A stretch of DNA of 8,231 nt from positions 1 through 8,231 of the forward strand of contig USEW01000085.1 in assembly GCA_900553845.1 (NCBI GenBank), read 5' to 3'. The position numbers and the translations under genes are program-made. The DNA is from an uncultured bacterium. GTDB lineage: Bacteria > Cyanobacteriota > Vampirovibrionia > Gastranaerophilales > Gastranaerophilaceae. Shown here one piece after another: positions 1 to 6,502 of the stretch (positions within the stretch are counted from its first letter, which is position 1; every line of letters begins with the position of its first letter). The notes beneath the pieces were generated by a model. The model had not been told where the DNA came from and did not search any database. It saw only the letters and a program-made list of their open reading frames with translations.

Positions 1-587
1 TCTCATTTGTGTATGAAGTTTTTATTAAACCAATTGATGGCCCATTATGGTTTATTAGAAATTTAATAGTTATGGTTGTATCAACCCCATTATTTTATTA
101 TGGAATAAAGAGACTCAAAATTTTCTTGCCAGCTATTCTTTTTTGTCTAAATTATTACTTTCAAAGTCCTGTTATTGAGTCTTTATTTTGGTTTGATTTA
201 GGTGTATATTTCGCTATAGAAAGAATTAATTTTATGCAAATATGTAAAAGAATTTTATTTCTTTCTTTGCTTGTATGTATTATATCTATTATTTGTGATC
301 ATTATTGTTTTCAATTGTTACATATTCATTTATATAAGTATTTATCTATATTTAAAATATCTTCGGTAATTGGTATTTCATATTATCTTGCTTCTAAATA
401 TAAAGGTAAATTAGTTCCTGATTTATTAAGCGATTCTAGTTTTATAATTTATGCATATCATGGTTTATTGACATTGCTTTTGCCTCAATTGTTTATCAAT
501 ATATTCTCTTCTTTACTAGGTTGTGAGTTGCTTACTTATCTTTTGACAATTACAATTATAATTATAATAAAAAATAAAGTGGATTGA
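1..587 (+). CDS. Acyltransferase-3-like membrane protein, 3' part
   Basis: The frame is open from the left edge (codons TCA TTT GTG before YEVF), so the start lies outside the window and the GTG at 9 is probably internal. The visible 194 or so residues contain GPLWFIRN (about 39-62), the kind of PLWFLRDL motif found in the central part of acyltransferase family 3 proteins. They also contain FDLGVYFAIE (about 195-224) and FIIYAYHGLL (441-470), which matches the late membrane segment of that family. Several hydrophobic stretches alternate with short polar loops, as expected for a polytopic inner-membrane enzyme that moves acyl groups onto sugars or other cell-envelope molecules. The substrate cannot be told. 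The protein ends in a hydrophobic run followed by KNKVD, without the basic tail usually seen after the last helix, so the C-terminus may be slightly short. The next gene starts 5 nt after the TGA, which suggests co-transcription. Confidence 0.72.
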   Translation, partial: SFVYEVFIKPIDGPLWFIRNLIVMVVSTPLFYYGIKRLKIFLPAILFCLNYYFQSPVIESLFWFDLGVYFAIERINFMQICKRILFLSLLVCIISIICDHYCFQLLHIHLYKYLSIFKISSVIGISYYLASKYKGKLVPDLLSDSSFIIYAYHGLLTLLLPQLFINIFSSLLGCELLTYLLTITIIIIIKNKVD

Positions 588-592
588 AAATA

Positions 593-1124
593 ATGATTCG
601 ATTACCAAATTTACCAAATTTGCCAAACAATATTCCAAATAGATTTAAAAGTCAGGGGGAAGTTGCAAAACGGGTTGCTTATATGGCTAATAATTATATA
701 TTTAATGCTAATAGAATTTATGCTAATAAAGTTTATAATGATATGGCTAAAGCTAAGGGATGATGGTAATAAGGTTAATTTTAAGGGAATTAATTATCGT
801 AATATGGCTAAAAATTATTATAGAGCTTCTCGTGAAGATATTTTAGCTTTTCGTAAAATTAATGCTCATATGGCTAAATATAGTAGTATTGAAACTTTAG
901 CTGATGATAATAAAGAACGAAATAATATAGATATGAAACAATACGATCGACGTAATGTTTTGACAACTGAAACTAATGTAACAATGCCAAAATATTCTGA
1001 AAGTTGGATAAAACACAGATTCCCAAAAGTATATTATGATATTTATAAATCTGATTTAAAAGCTATAAAGGAAGATTTGACAAGTCAAATGTTAGATCCA
1101 AGAGATTTAAATTTTGAGGCATAA
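593..1124 (+). pseudogene. Unrecognised repeat-containing protein gene, split by a 1-base frameshift
   Basis: An ATG at 593, 5 nt after the previous stop and with a weak purine-rich AAAGTGGA about 9 nt upstream, opens a 56-residue frame. That frame begins MIRLPNLPNLPNN and stops at TGA 761-763. The same kind of protein then continues one base out of phase from about 759 to the TAA at 1122-1124. Removing one G from the GGG at 758-760 joins them into one frame of about 176 residues. The support is internal: the sequence ATATGGCTAA (a Met-Ala step) recurs at 681, 741, 802 and 868, spaced 60, 61 and 66 nt. The single spacing not divisible by three is the one that spans the break. The joined protein is polar, rich in Tyr, Asn, Lys and Ala, and has no signal peptide or obvious membrane segment. 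I do not recognise the family. The hydrophobic N-terminus obtained by starting at the TTG at 663 is an out-of-frame reading of the repeats. If translation restarts, the first in-phase ATG is at 804, giving about 106 residues. Confidence 0.6.
681..877 (+). repeat. Four copies of ATATGGCTAA within the frameshifted gene
   Basis: Exact ten-base copies lie at 681-690, 741-750, 802-811 and 868-877, each encoding a Met-Ala pair followed by Asn or Lys. The first two intervals are 60 and 61 nt, a 20-codon period with one extra base. The third is 66 nt, or 22 codons. Around them the residues also recur in type (Asn-Tyr, Lys-Tyr, Ala). This looks like an internally duplicated helical repeat of about 20 residues rather than a DNA-level mobile repeat. 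Confidence 0.6.
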
Positions 1125-1138
1125 TATAAAAAAACATA

Positions 1139-1228
1139 TCAACCTTTCGCTTTTTCAATATCAAGAATTTTAGCTAGAGTTTGAGTGTCACCTTTAAGTT
1201 TAAAATATTCACTAAATTTGGGCGTTGT
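1139..1228 (-). pseudogene. Untranslated C-terminal remnant of scpB, after an in-frame stop
   Basis: Directly after the TAA that ends the annotated scpB frame (1229-1231, minus strand), the same frame stays open for 29 codons to a TGA at 1139-1141. It begins TTPKFSEYFKLKG and goes on to a segment ending LDIEKAKG. ScpB proteins typically end with a GRP-x-x-Y-x-TT-x-x-F-x-x-Y/F-F-G-L-x-S motif. Here the residues before the stop are GRSFNL and the residues after it are TTPKFSEYF, so the stop replaces the single variable residue before TT. With one sense codon there, ScpB would be 168 residues, close to the usual family length. The downstream convergent gene ends at 1124, only 14 nt from the TGA, so this stretch fits tightly as coding sequence. 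Confidence 0.75.
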
Positions 1229-1645
1229 TTACAAGTTAAAAGACCGCCCATTTTTATCTTTTGTTTTAGAAATAAGCCCTTTTTCAACAAGCTCATTGAC
1301 ATGATTATAACTATCAGCCCCTCGAAGTTCTTTTAAATATGTTAAACGAATGGGTTCTTTTAATGCAATCACGCTAAGAGTTTTTAAAACAGCACCGCGA
1401 AGTTCAACAGGGCATAATTTTTCAACAATATCCAAATGTTCTTTTTTTACTTGTAAAATGTAACCGTTTTCATCATCGATTTCCAAAGCCCCATCGGAAC
1501 TTTGATAGTCAAACATCAAATTAAGCAGTGCTTCTTCAATATCAACTTCTTCTTGGTTTAAAATTTGAGCTATTTCTTTAATACTCATTGGATTTGCTGC
1601 TACAAATAAAACTGCTTCTATTCTTGACTTTAATGTTGCTGACAT
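1229..1645 (-). CDS. scpB: Segregation and condensation protein ScpB, prematurely stopped
   Basis: ScpB is a small winged-helix protein that dimerises and binds the kleisin ScpA, completing the Smc-ScpA-ScpB condensin in the cytoplasm. The first winged helix starts with the family-typical KSRIEAVLFVAANPMSIKEI (residues 6-25). The second contains LKTLSVIALKEPI (87-99), LRGAD (107-111) and EKGLI, matching the LxTLAxIAYxQPI...RG...GLI pattern of ScpB. The start ATG lies 3 nt after the scpA stop, and a GAGGT ribosome binding site sits inside the last codons of scpA (1656-1660), so translation is coupled. The frame ends at GRSFNL, in the middle of the conserved C-terminal motif, and the rest of that motif follows in frame after the TAA. 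The product is therefore 138 residues instead of about 168 and lacks the end of the second winged helix. It may still bind ScpA partly. Identity is secure; functionality is uncertain. Confidence 0.9.
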   Translation of the reverse strand: MSATLKSRIEAVLFVAANPMSIKEIAQILNQEEVDIEEALLNLMFDYQSSDGALEIDDENGYILQVKKEHLDIVEKLCPVELRGAVLKTLSVIALKEPIRLTYLKELRGADSYNHVNELVEKGLISKTKDKNGRSFNL

Positions 1646-1648
1646 TTT

Positions 1649-2491
1649 TTATATTACCTCAGTTATTAAGTTATCTTCGCGTTTTACTACATATAAATCA
1701 GAATAAAACTCATCTTGAACAAGGTCATAATTTTCATTTACACTTAAAAATAATAATGCAATATATGCGCTTATTTTATCCATTCCAAGAAGTGTTAGCG
1801 TGTTTAATTCGACTTTCTCCTCTGTTTCAAATATGTGAACTAAATTTTCGTGTAAAACTTCTACACTTTTTTCAATATATTCATCATGTGCAATATTTAT
1901 AATGTCATCAGCTGTAAAGTTTGCATAAGATTTAACACGTCTTTTGGCATGTCGCTCAAGTGTATTTTTTAATGTTCTTTTTTTATCAAGTTCTTCATAA
2001 AATTTCAATTGACGTATTAAGTCTTTTAAGGTTACAACCCTGTTTCGATTAAGACGTATTGATGTTCTTCTTTCCAAAACTTCGTCAATCGATATTACGT
2101 TATTTCGGGGTAATTCTTCTTCATAATTATGTATGTCATCTTCATTATCATCGAAGTCGTTGTCATAAAAATCGTTCTCTGATTGATTTTCTTCAAACTG
2201 GTTGACACTTATCCCTTCTAAAATATTGGATTTGAGTTTAAGCAAAATGGCGGCAAATAACAAAGTCCGACCTGTTAGACGAAGATTATTGGCTTTAATT
2301 TTAAATATTTGTGAAAGATATTTATCAGTAACATCAACAATATCAATATTCCAGGGGTCAACTTTTCCGGTTTTAGCCATTTCAACAAGAATTGAAATAC
2401 CATCAATTTCATTTGTTTGACCTTGATTGAGTATCTCACTTTCAATGTCAACGTTATTATTTAAGTCAATTGCATTTGTTCCGTTTATCAT
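1649..2491 (-). CDS. scpA: Kleisin ScpA, segregation and condensation protein A
   Basis: ScpA is the kleisin that bridges the two heads of an SMC dimer and recruits ScpB, forming the ring that compacts and segregates the chromosome. The N-terminal domain is clear: DGISILVEMAKTGKVDPWNIDIVDVTDKYL (residues 30-59) followed by a helix rich in Leu and Ala, TLLFAAILLKLKSNIL (76-91), which in the family contacts the SMC neck. Residues 98-127 form a strongly acidic linker (14 Asp/Glu in 30). The C-terminal winged helix includes ELNTLTLLGMDKISAYIALLFLSVNE and ends in VVKRED, which contacts the SMC head cap in this family. At 280 residues it is slightly longer than most ScpA, mainly because of an extended N-terminus and the acidic linker. 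It starts 5 nt after the smc stop with only a weak upstream purine run (AAGAGA, 2501-2506), so translation probably depends on coupling to smc. Confidence 0.93.
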   Translation of the reverse strand: MINGTNAIDLNNNVDIESEILNQGQTNEIDGISILVEMAKTGKVDPWNIDIVDVTDKYLSQIFKIKANNLRLTGRTLLFAAILLKLKSNILEGISVNQFEENQSENDFYDNDFDDNEDDIHNYEEELPRNNVISIDEVLERRTSIRLNRNRVVTLKDLIRQLKFYEELDKKRTLKNTLERHAKRRVKSYANFTADDIINIAHDEYIEKSVEVLHENLVHIFETEEKVELNTLTLLGMDKISAYIALLFLSVNENYDLVQDEFYSDLYVVKREDNLITEVI

Positions 2492-2496
2492 AATAA

Positions 2497-5400
2497 TTAG
2501 TCTCTTAATTTTACCCCTGTAACTTTTGTTATTCCCTTATCTTTTTGAGTGACACCAATTGTCCTATTAGCTGATTCTATCATAGGTTTACGTAAACTAA
2601 CTACTATAAATTGTGTATCTTTGGATTGAAGTTGAATCATTTCCGATAATTTTTCAACATTTATTCCGTCAAGGTGCATATCAACTTCATCAAATGCATA
2701 AAATGGTGATGGCATATATCGTTGTATTGCAAAAACAAAAGCTAAAGCTGTAAGTGATTTTTCGCCTCCAGACATAAGCTCCAAACGTTGTTTTTTCTTA
2801 TCTCGTGGCTGTGCTTCAATAGTTAACCCTCCAGCAAACGGGTTTTCATGGTTTTCAAGTATCAATGTACCTTCACCATCTGATAGTTTATTAAATACAT
2901 CTTTAAAGTTTTCATTTATCTTGTTATACGTTTGCAAGAAAGTGTCTTTTTTTAACTTTTCATAACTTGACATTCTCTCTAAAATCTCTTTGCGCTCGGA
3001 GGATAATGTTTCAATACGCACTTGAAGCTCTTCTTTCCGATTTGAAACTTCATCGTATGAGGTAATTGATAACATATTTATAGGTTCCATTGACTCCATT
3101 TGCCGGCTTAATTTGTTTATTTTGCTACTTATTTCGTCAATTGAATACTGAGGCGGTTCAATTTTTAATACATCAATATCTGCTTCTTTTAATTTAGTTC
3201 GCAACTCAATTTCAACTGGCTCAAGCTCTCGCCTTCTTGATTTAAATGATTCAATTTGTTCCTTAACTCTTTCTATTGAATTTTCAAGATTATCTTTATT
3301 TTTTGTAAATTCACGAATTACAAGCTCTTTTTCATCACGTTTTTGCTGGTATTCGTTTAAATCTTTTGCAAGCTCATCAATTTTAATATTTAATGTTTCT
3401 ATTTGTTGTTTTATTTCAATTATTTCTTTTTCATACTTAATTTTATCTTCTTTTAATATTTCATTATCTTTATATAATTTTTCAATTTGTGTTTCTTTTG
3501 TTTTTATTACTTCAACATTAAAGTTTATATCACGATTAAAATCATTAATATCATTTTGAGATTTTAAAACATTATTTTCAAGTGTCTTAATTTCATTTTC
3601 AACATTTTGAGTTTTTGATTTTAACTCACCCAATTGAGATTCTGTCATATTGGCTTCAATAACTTCTATTTCTTCGTTTAATTTAAGTATTTTTTCATTT
3701 AAATCAAACTCTTGTTCTTCAAGTTTATCCAATTTAGATTCAAAAATTGGTATTTGGGGCTCTAGTTCATTAAGTATTTTTCTATTTTCATCAATTTGTT
3801 TTAAATTCAATTCACTATTTTGAATAATGCTTTGATATTCAATTTTAGCTTTTGATAATTCAGTTGTAATACTTGAATATTCACTTCTTACTTTATCTAA
3901 CTTTTCTTCAAGTGCTATTTTTTTTGTTTCGGCAGTTTTATATTTTTGTTCAATTTGTTTTAAACGATTTTTATATTCTTCAAGTTCTTCATTTTGGGTT
4001 TGACTGAATTTTAATCCACTTTTATTATTTGTAGAACCACCTGTAATAGCCCCTGATTTATCAAAAACTTCACCATTTAATGTCACCATTTTATATTTGC
4101 CAATAAGTTTTTGAGCACATTGATAATCTTCAACAATCAATGTTTCACCAAGTGCTAAGTAAAAAGCATCCAAATATTCATCATCAAACTCAATTAAGTT
4201 TATAGCAAAATCAATTACACCATTATCTTTTGGCAATTTTAAGGAATTTGGAGCGGACTTAAGTTTGTTTAACGGTAAAAATGTCACCCGACCTGAATTT
4301 GTTGATTTTAGAATTTCAATAGCACTTTTAGCAACATAATCATCATCAACTACAATATTCCTCATTCTATTACCCATAGCAACTTCCAAAGCAAGTGAAT
4401 ATTCTTTATCGACTTGAGCAAGTTTAGCTAATGGTGCATGGACTCCTTTTATATTTGAATTCATTATAACATCAATAGCACCGCCATAATTTGCAGCTTC
4501 ATAAGCTTGTTTTGCCCCTTCCATTTGAGCTACTTTTGATGTTGCGATGCGAATGTTATAAGCAAGGTCATTCATTTCATTTTTTGTTTTATCCAAATCG
4601 TTTAAAGTATTTTGTTGTGCTATTTTATAATCACCAAGTTCTTTTTCAAGCTCATCAATTTGAAGTTTTAGTCTATCTTTATTACTTTCAATATCATTTT
4701 GAGAAAGTTTTTCTAAAATTTCTTTTGATTGTTGGATTTTATTCTTTGCATTAGTTAAATTATTTTCCAAAGGTAATTTTTCTTTTTGTAAATTAAGCTC
4801 TTTATCCTTTAACTCCTCCAATTCCTTTCTCAATGATACCCGTTTTTGTATGTGTTCATCAGCACTATCATTTAGTCCTGTTAATTCTTCTAAAATTTTG
4901 TTTAGTTCTATTTTTTTTGTTTCAATATTTTCTTTTATTATTTCAATTTCCAAAAGTTTTTCATTAATTTTACTTTTTGTATCATTAATTTTGTTATTCA
5001 AAACCACAATACCATTTTTAGCATTTTCAACAGTTTTTAAGTTGTCTTGAATATTTTTGTCGACAAATATGATTGCTGAATTTTTGCGGTCAAGCACACC
5101 TTTCAATTCTTCAACTTGTTTTTTTACTTCTAACTGTTCAAATTCACCTTTTTCTTTGACTAACTTTGAAATTTCATCAAATTCTTTTTGTTTGACTTCA
5201 AGTTCAACAACAAGTTGAGATAATTTTTTTGTTTCATCAGCTTTTTTCTTCTCAAACTCCAAAATATTTTCATGCACCATATTTAAAGATTTTTTAACAT
5301 CAAAATATTTAACAATATCAATTTGACTTTCAAGTTTAGCTTTTTCATCTTTTAATTCTTTATATTTTAATGCATGCTCCCGTTCAACTTTCAATTCTTC

Positions 5401-5991
5401 CAAACGAACATTAACTTCATTTAGAATAAGAATTGACTTTTCAACACGTTGTTCAACAGTTTCAAGTTCATTTTGGGCTTGTTCAATACGTCTGTCAAAA
5501 TCAGCAACACCAGCTATTTCATCAATAATTTTACGCCTATCGGAGGATGAACAAGCCGTGATACTTGTTACATCGCCTTGCATCATTACATTATAACTAT
5601 TTGGTGTAATATTATACTGTTCAAGTTTTGTATGAACCTGGGTTAATGTGCAGATTTTATCATTTAAATAATAAATGCTATTAAATCCTGAGGGTGTTTT
5701 TTTTATGCGTCTTGCAATTGTAAGGTCAGGTTCGTTTTCATCTTCTAAATCAAAGGTGACCTTAACGTAAGCTTCATTGCGTTTTGTATGGGTTGAAATT
5801 AAGTGGAATAATTTTTCAGCACGCAAAGCACGGGATGATGACAGTCCCAATGCAAACAATATGGAGTCTATAATATTACTTTTGCCAGAACCGTTTGGAC
5901 CTGAAATTGTGGTAAACCCTTTTAAAAAGGGGATATTTACCTCATTTGCAAAAGATTTAAAATTGTCGACCTCAAGTTGTTTTATATACAT
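2497..5991 (-). CDS. smc: Chromosome partition ATPase SMC
   Basis: This is a full-length 1164-residue bacterial SMC, the ATPase that entraps and extrudes DNA as a homodimer with ScpA and ScpB. The N-terminal half-head has the Walker A GPNGSGKS at 31-38 and the Q-loop glutamine at 138 in VMMQGDVTSI. Two long Lys/Glu-rich coiled-coil arms (about 165-500 and 660-1000) flank the hinge (about 505-655). The hinge includes GVHAPLAKL, ALGETLIVED and GEVFDKSGAITGGS. The C-terminal half-head has the signature SGGEKS at 1074-1079, Walker B and catalytic glutamate in FYAFDEVD (Asp1101, Glu1102), and SLRKPMIESANRTIGVTQ, which includes the switch region. All catalytic residues are present. The wording after the Q-loop and at the end resembles cyanobacterial-type SMC. 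It is the first gene of the operon. The start ATG lacks a strong Shine-Dalgarno sequence; only AAAGAT about 8 nt upstream is visible. Confidence 0.97.
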   Translation of the reverse strand: MYIKQLEVDNFKSFANEVNIPFLKGFTTISGPNGSGKSNIIDSILFALGLSSSRALRAEKLFHLISTHTKRNEAYVKVTFDLEDENEPDLTIARRIKKTPSGFNSIYYLNDKICTLTQVHTKLEQYNITPNSYNVMMQGDVTSITACSSSDRRKIIDEIAGVADFDRRIEQAQNELETVEQRVEKSILILNEVNVRLEELKVEREHALKYKELKDEKAKLESQIDIVKYFDVKKSLNMVHENILEFEKKKADETKKLSQLVVELEVKQKEFDEISKLVKEKGEFEQLEVKKQVEELKGVLDRKNSAIIFVDKNIQDNLKTVENAKNGIVVLNNKINDTKSKINEKLLEIEIIKENIETKKIELNKILEELTGLNDSADEHIQKRVSLRKELEELKDKELNLQKEKLPLENNLTNAKNKIQQSKEILEKLSQNDIESNKDRLKLQIDELEKELGDYKIAQQNTLNDLDKTKNEMNDLAYNIRIATSKVAQMEGAKQAYEAANYGGAIDVIMNSNIKGVHAPLAKLAQVDKEYSLALEVAMGNRMRNIVVDDDYVAKSAIEILKSTNSGRVTFLPLNKLKSAPNSLKLPKDNGVIDFAINLIEFDDEYLDAFYLALGETLIVEDYQCAQKLIGKYKMVTLNGEVFDKSGAITGGSTNNKSGLKFSQTQNEELEEYKNRLKQIEQKYKTAETKKIALEEKLDKVRSEYSSITTELSKAKIEYQSIIQNSELNLKQIDENRKILNELEPQIPIFESKLDKLEEQEFDLNEKILKLNEEIEVIEANMTESQLGELKSKTQNVENEIKTLENNVLKSQNDINDFNRDINFNVEVIKTKETQIEKLYKDNEILKEDKIKYEKEIIEIKQQIETLNIKIDELAKDLNEYQQKRDEKELVIREFTKNKDNLENSIERVKEQIESFKSRRRELEPVEIELRTKLKEADIDVLKIEPPQYSIDEISSKINKLSRQMESMEPINMLSITSYDEVSNRKEELQVRIETLSSERKEILERMSSYEKLKKDTFLQTYNKINENFKDVFNKLSDGEGTLILENHENPFAGGLTIEAQPRDKKKQRLELMSGGEKSLTALAFVFAIQRYMPSPFYAFDEVDMHLDGINVEKLSEMIQLQSKDTQFIVVSLRKPMIESANRTIGVTQKDKGITKVTGVKLRD

Positions 5992-6033
5992 GCTAAATCT
6001 TTATAATTCCCCACAATTAAACTATATATATCT

Positions 6034-6062
6034 ATTTGACTATAAGCATAGCGGCATGTCAA
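6034..6062 (-). promoter_or_regulatory. Candidate smc-scpA-scpB promoter
   Basis: Reading the minus strand, a perfect TTGACA lies at 6062-6057. After a 17-nt spacer comes TCAAAT (6039-6034), four of six bases of TATAAT. This would place the transcription start near 6027 and give a leader of about 35 nt before the smc ATG. The spacer contains a small inverted repeat, CTAT-AAGC-ATAG on the plus strand. The -10 is weak, so the call rests mainly on the -35 and the spacing. Confidence 0.42.
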
Positions 6063-6081
6063 AAAATTTACGTTTTTTTAC

Positions 6082-6330
6082 AAAAAAGCGTTGCATCCGT
6101 GCAGAAAACAAAAGCTGAAACGACCCAGTTTCAGGTTTTGTTTGAAACAATTAAAGGGCGACGTGAGAGTTTTCGAAGAAAACTCCACAGGAGCGGAAAA
6201 AAGCGTAAGCCGTGCAGAGCTTTAGACGAGGAAGCGACCCAGCTTCCGAGTATAAAGCGGAGCAGTTAATGACCGCCGTAGGAAAGACGCCCTAATAAAA
6301 TGAGGGCGGATGCCACAGGCGCAAAACGCC
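6082..6330 (+). repeat. Two diverged tandem copies of a ~115-nt module
   Basis: The same landmarks appear twice in the same order. AAAAAAGCGT is at 6082-6091 and 6197-6206, CCGTGCAGA at 6097-6105 and 6210-6218, CGACCCAG inside a hairpin at 6121-6128 and 6235-6242, and CCACAGG at 6185-6191 and 6313-6319. The first three are offset by 113-115 nt. The last is offset by 128 nt because copy two has about 14 extra bases near its CGCCCT hairpin. The GACCCA loop and its closing C-G are kept while the stem sequence changes from AAAC/GTTT to AAGC/GCTT, which is compensatory change. Confidence 0.6.
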
Positions 6331-6405
6331 GAAGCTAAAGCGAAGCCATGTCTGCTTGAACATAAACAGGCAGTTGGATAAAAAATCTGCCTGAAGTACA
6401 CCAAC
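6082..6405. ncRNA. Candidate structured RNA or palindromic intergenic element
   Basis: This non-coding stretch is about half G+C (61 of 120 bases at 6181-6300), against 4 of 60 just downstream (6421-6480). It folds into a chain of perfect hairpins on the plus strand. These are CTGAAAC/GTTTCAG (6115-6134, loop GACCCA), GAGTTTTC/GAAAACTC (6167-6185, loop GAA), GGAAGC/GCTTCC (6230-6247, loop GACCCA again), CGCCCT/AGGGCG (6288-6308), GGCG/CGCC (6318-6330) and CAGGCAG/CTGCCTG (6367-6393). It shows no sign of being protein coding: stops are frequent and the frames that exist are short. I checked it against the landmarks I know for RNase P RNA, tmRNA, SRP RNA, cobalamin riboswitch and group II domain V, and none is convincingly present. 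It lies between divergent genes, so it could be an independent RNA, a leader of the 6503 gene, or a mobile palindromic repeat. Strand is not certain. Confidence 0.5.
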
Positions 6406-6437
6406 ATTCCTTTTTCGCAATAAAACTTAATAGTTAA

Positions 6438-6466
6438 TTTAAAAATTATATTTTTTTAGTTATAAT
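6438..6466 (+). promoter_or_regulatory. Candidate promoter of the 6503 gene
   Basis: A perfect TATAAT at 6461-6466 is preceded, after 17 nt, by TTTAAA (6438-6443), four of six bases of TTGACA. The surroundings are extremely AT-rich, which helps melting but also raises the chance of a false match. The start would be near 6473, about 30 nt before the ATG. Confidence 0.5.
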
Positions 6467-6502
6467 TAAAACTAAATAAAAAAGGTTTTAAGGGAGAATA
6501 AA

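Noticed and set aside
663..765. A TTG-started frame with a seemingly transmembrane N-terminus for the 663-1124 gene.
   Set aside because: The hydrophobic residues come from reading the GCTAAT-rich repeats one base out of phase. The repeat-bearing frame starts at the ATG at 593.
6036..6269. A basic 77-residue frame on the plus strand, and frames on the minus strand (6222-6407), across the structured element.
   Set aside because: No ribosome binding site, and the sequence is explained by perfect hairpins and a duplicated module. The composition is an artefact of that structure.
6082..6405. RNase P RNA, suggested by AGGAAAG (6280-6286) and GCCACAG (6312-6318).
   Set aside because: The two pieces are far too close together, and the other conserved blocks of RNase P RNA (such as the 3' ACAGAA-CCGGCUUA type block) are missing.
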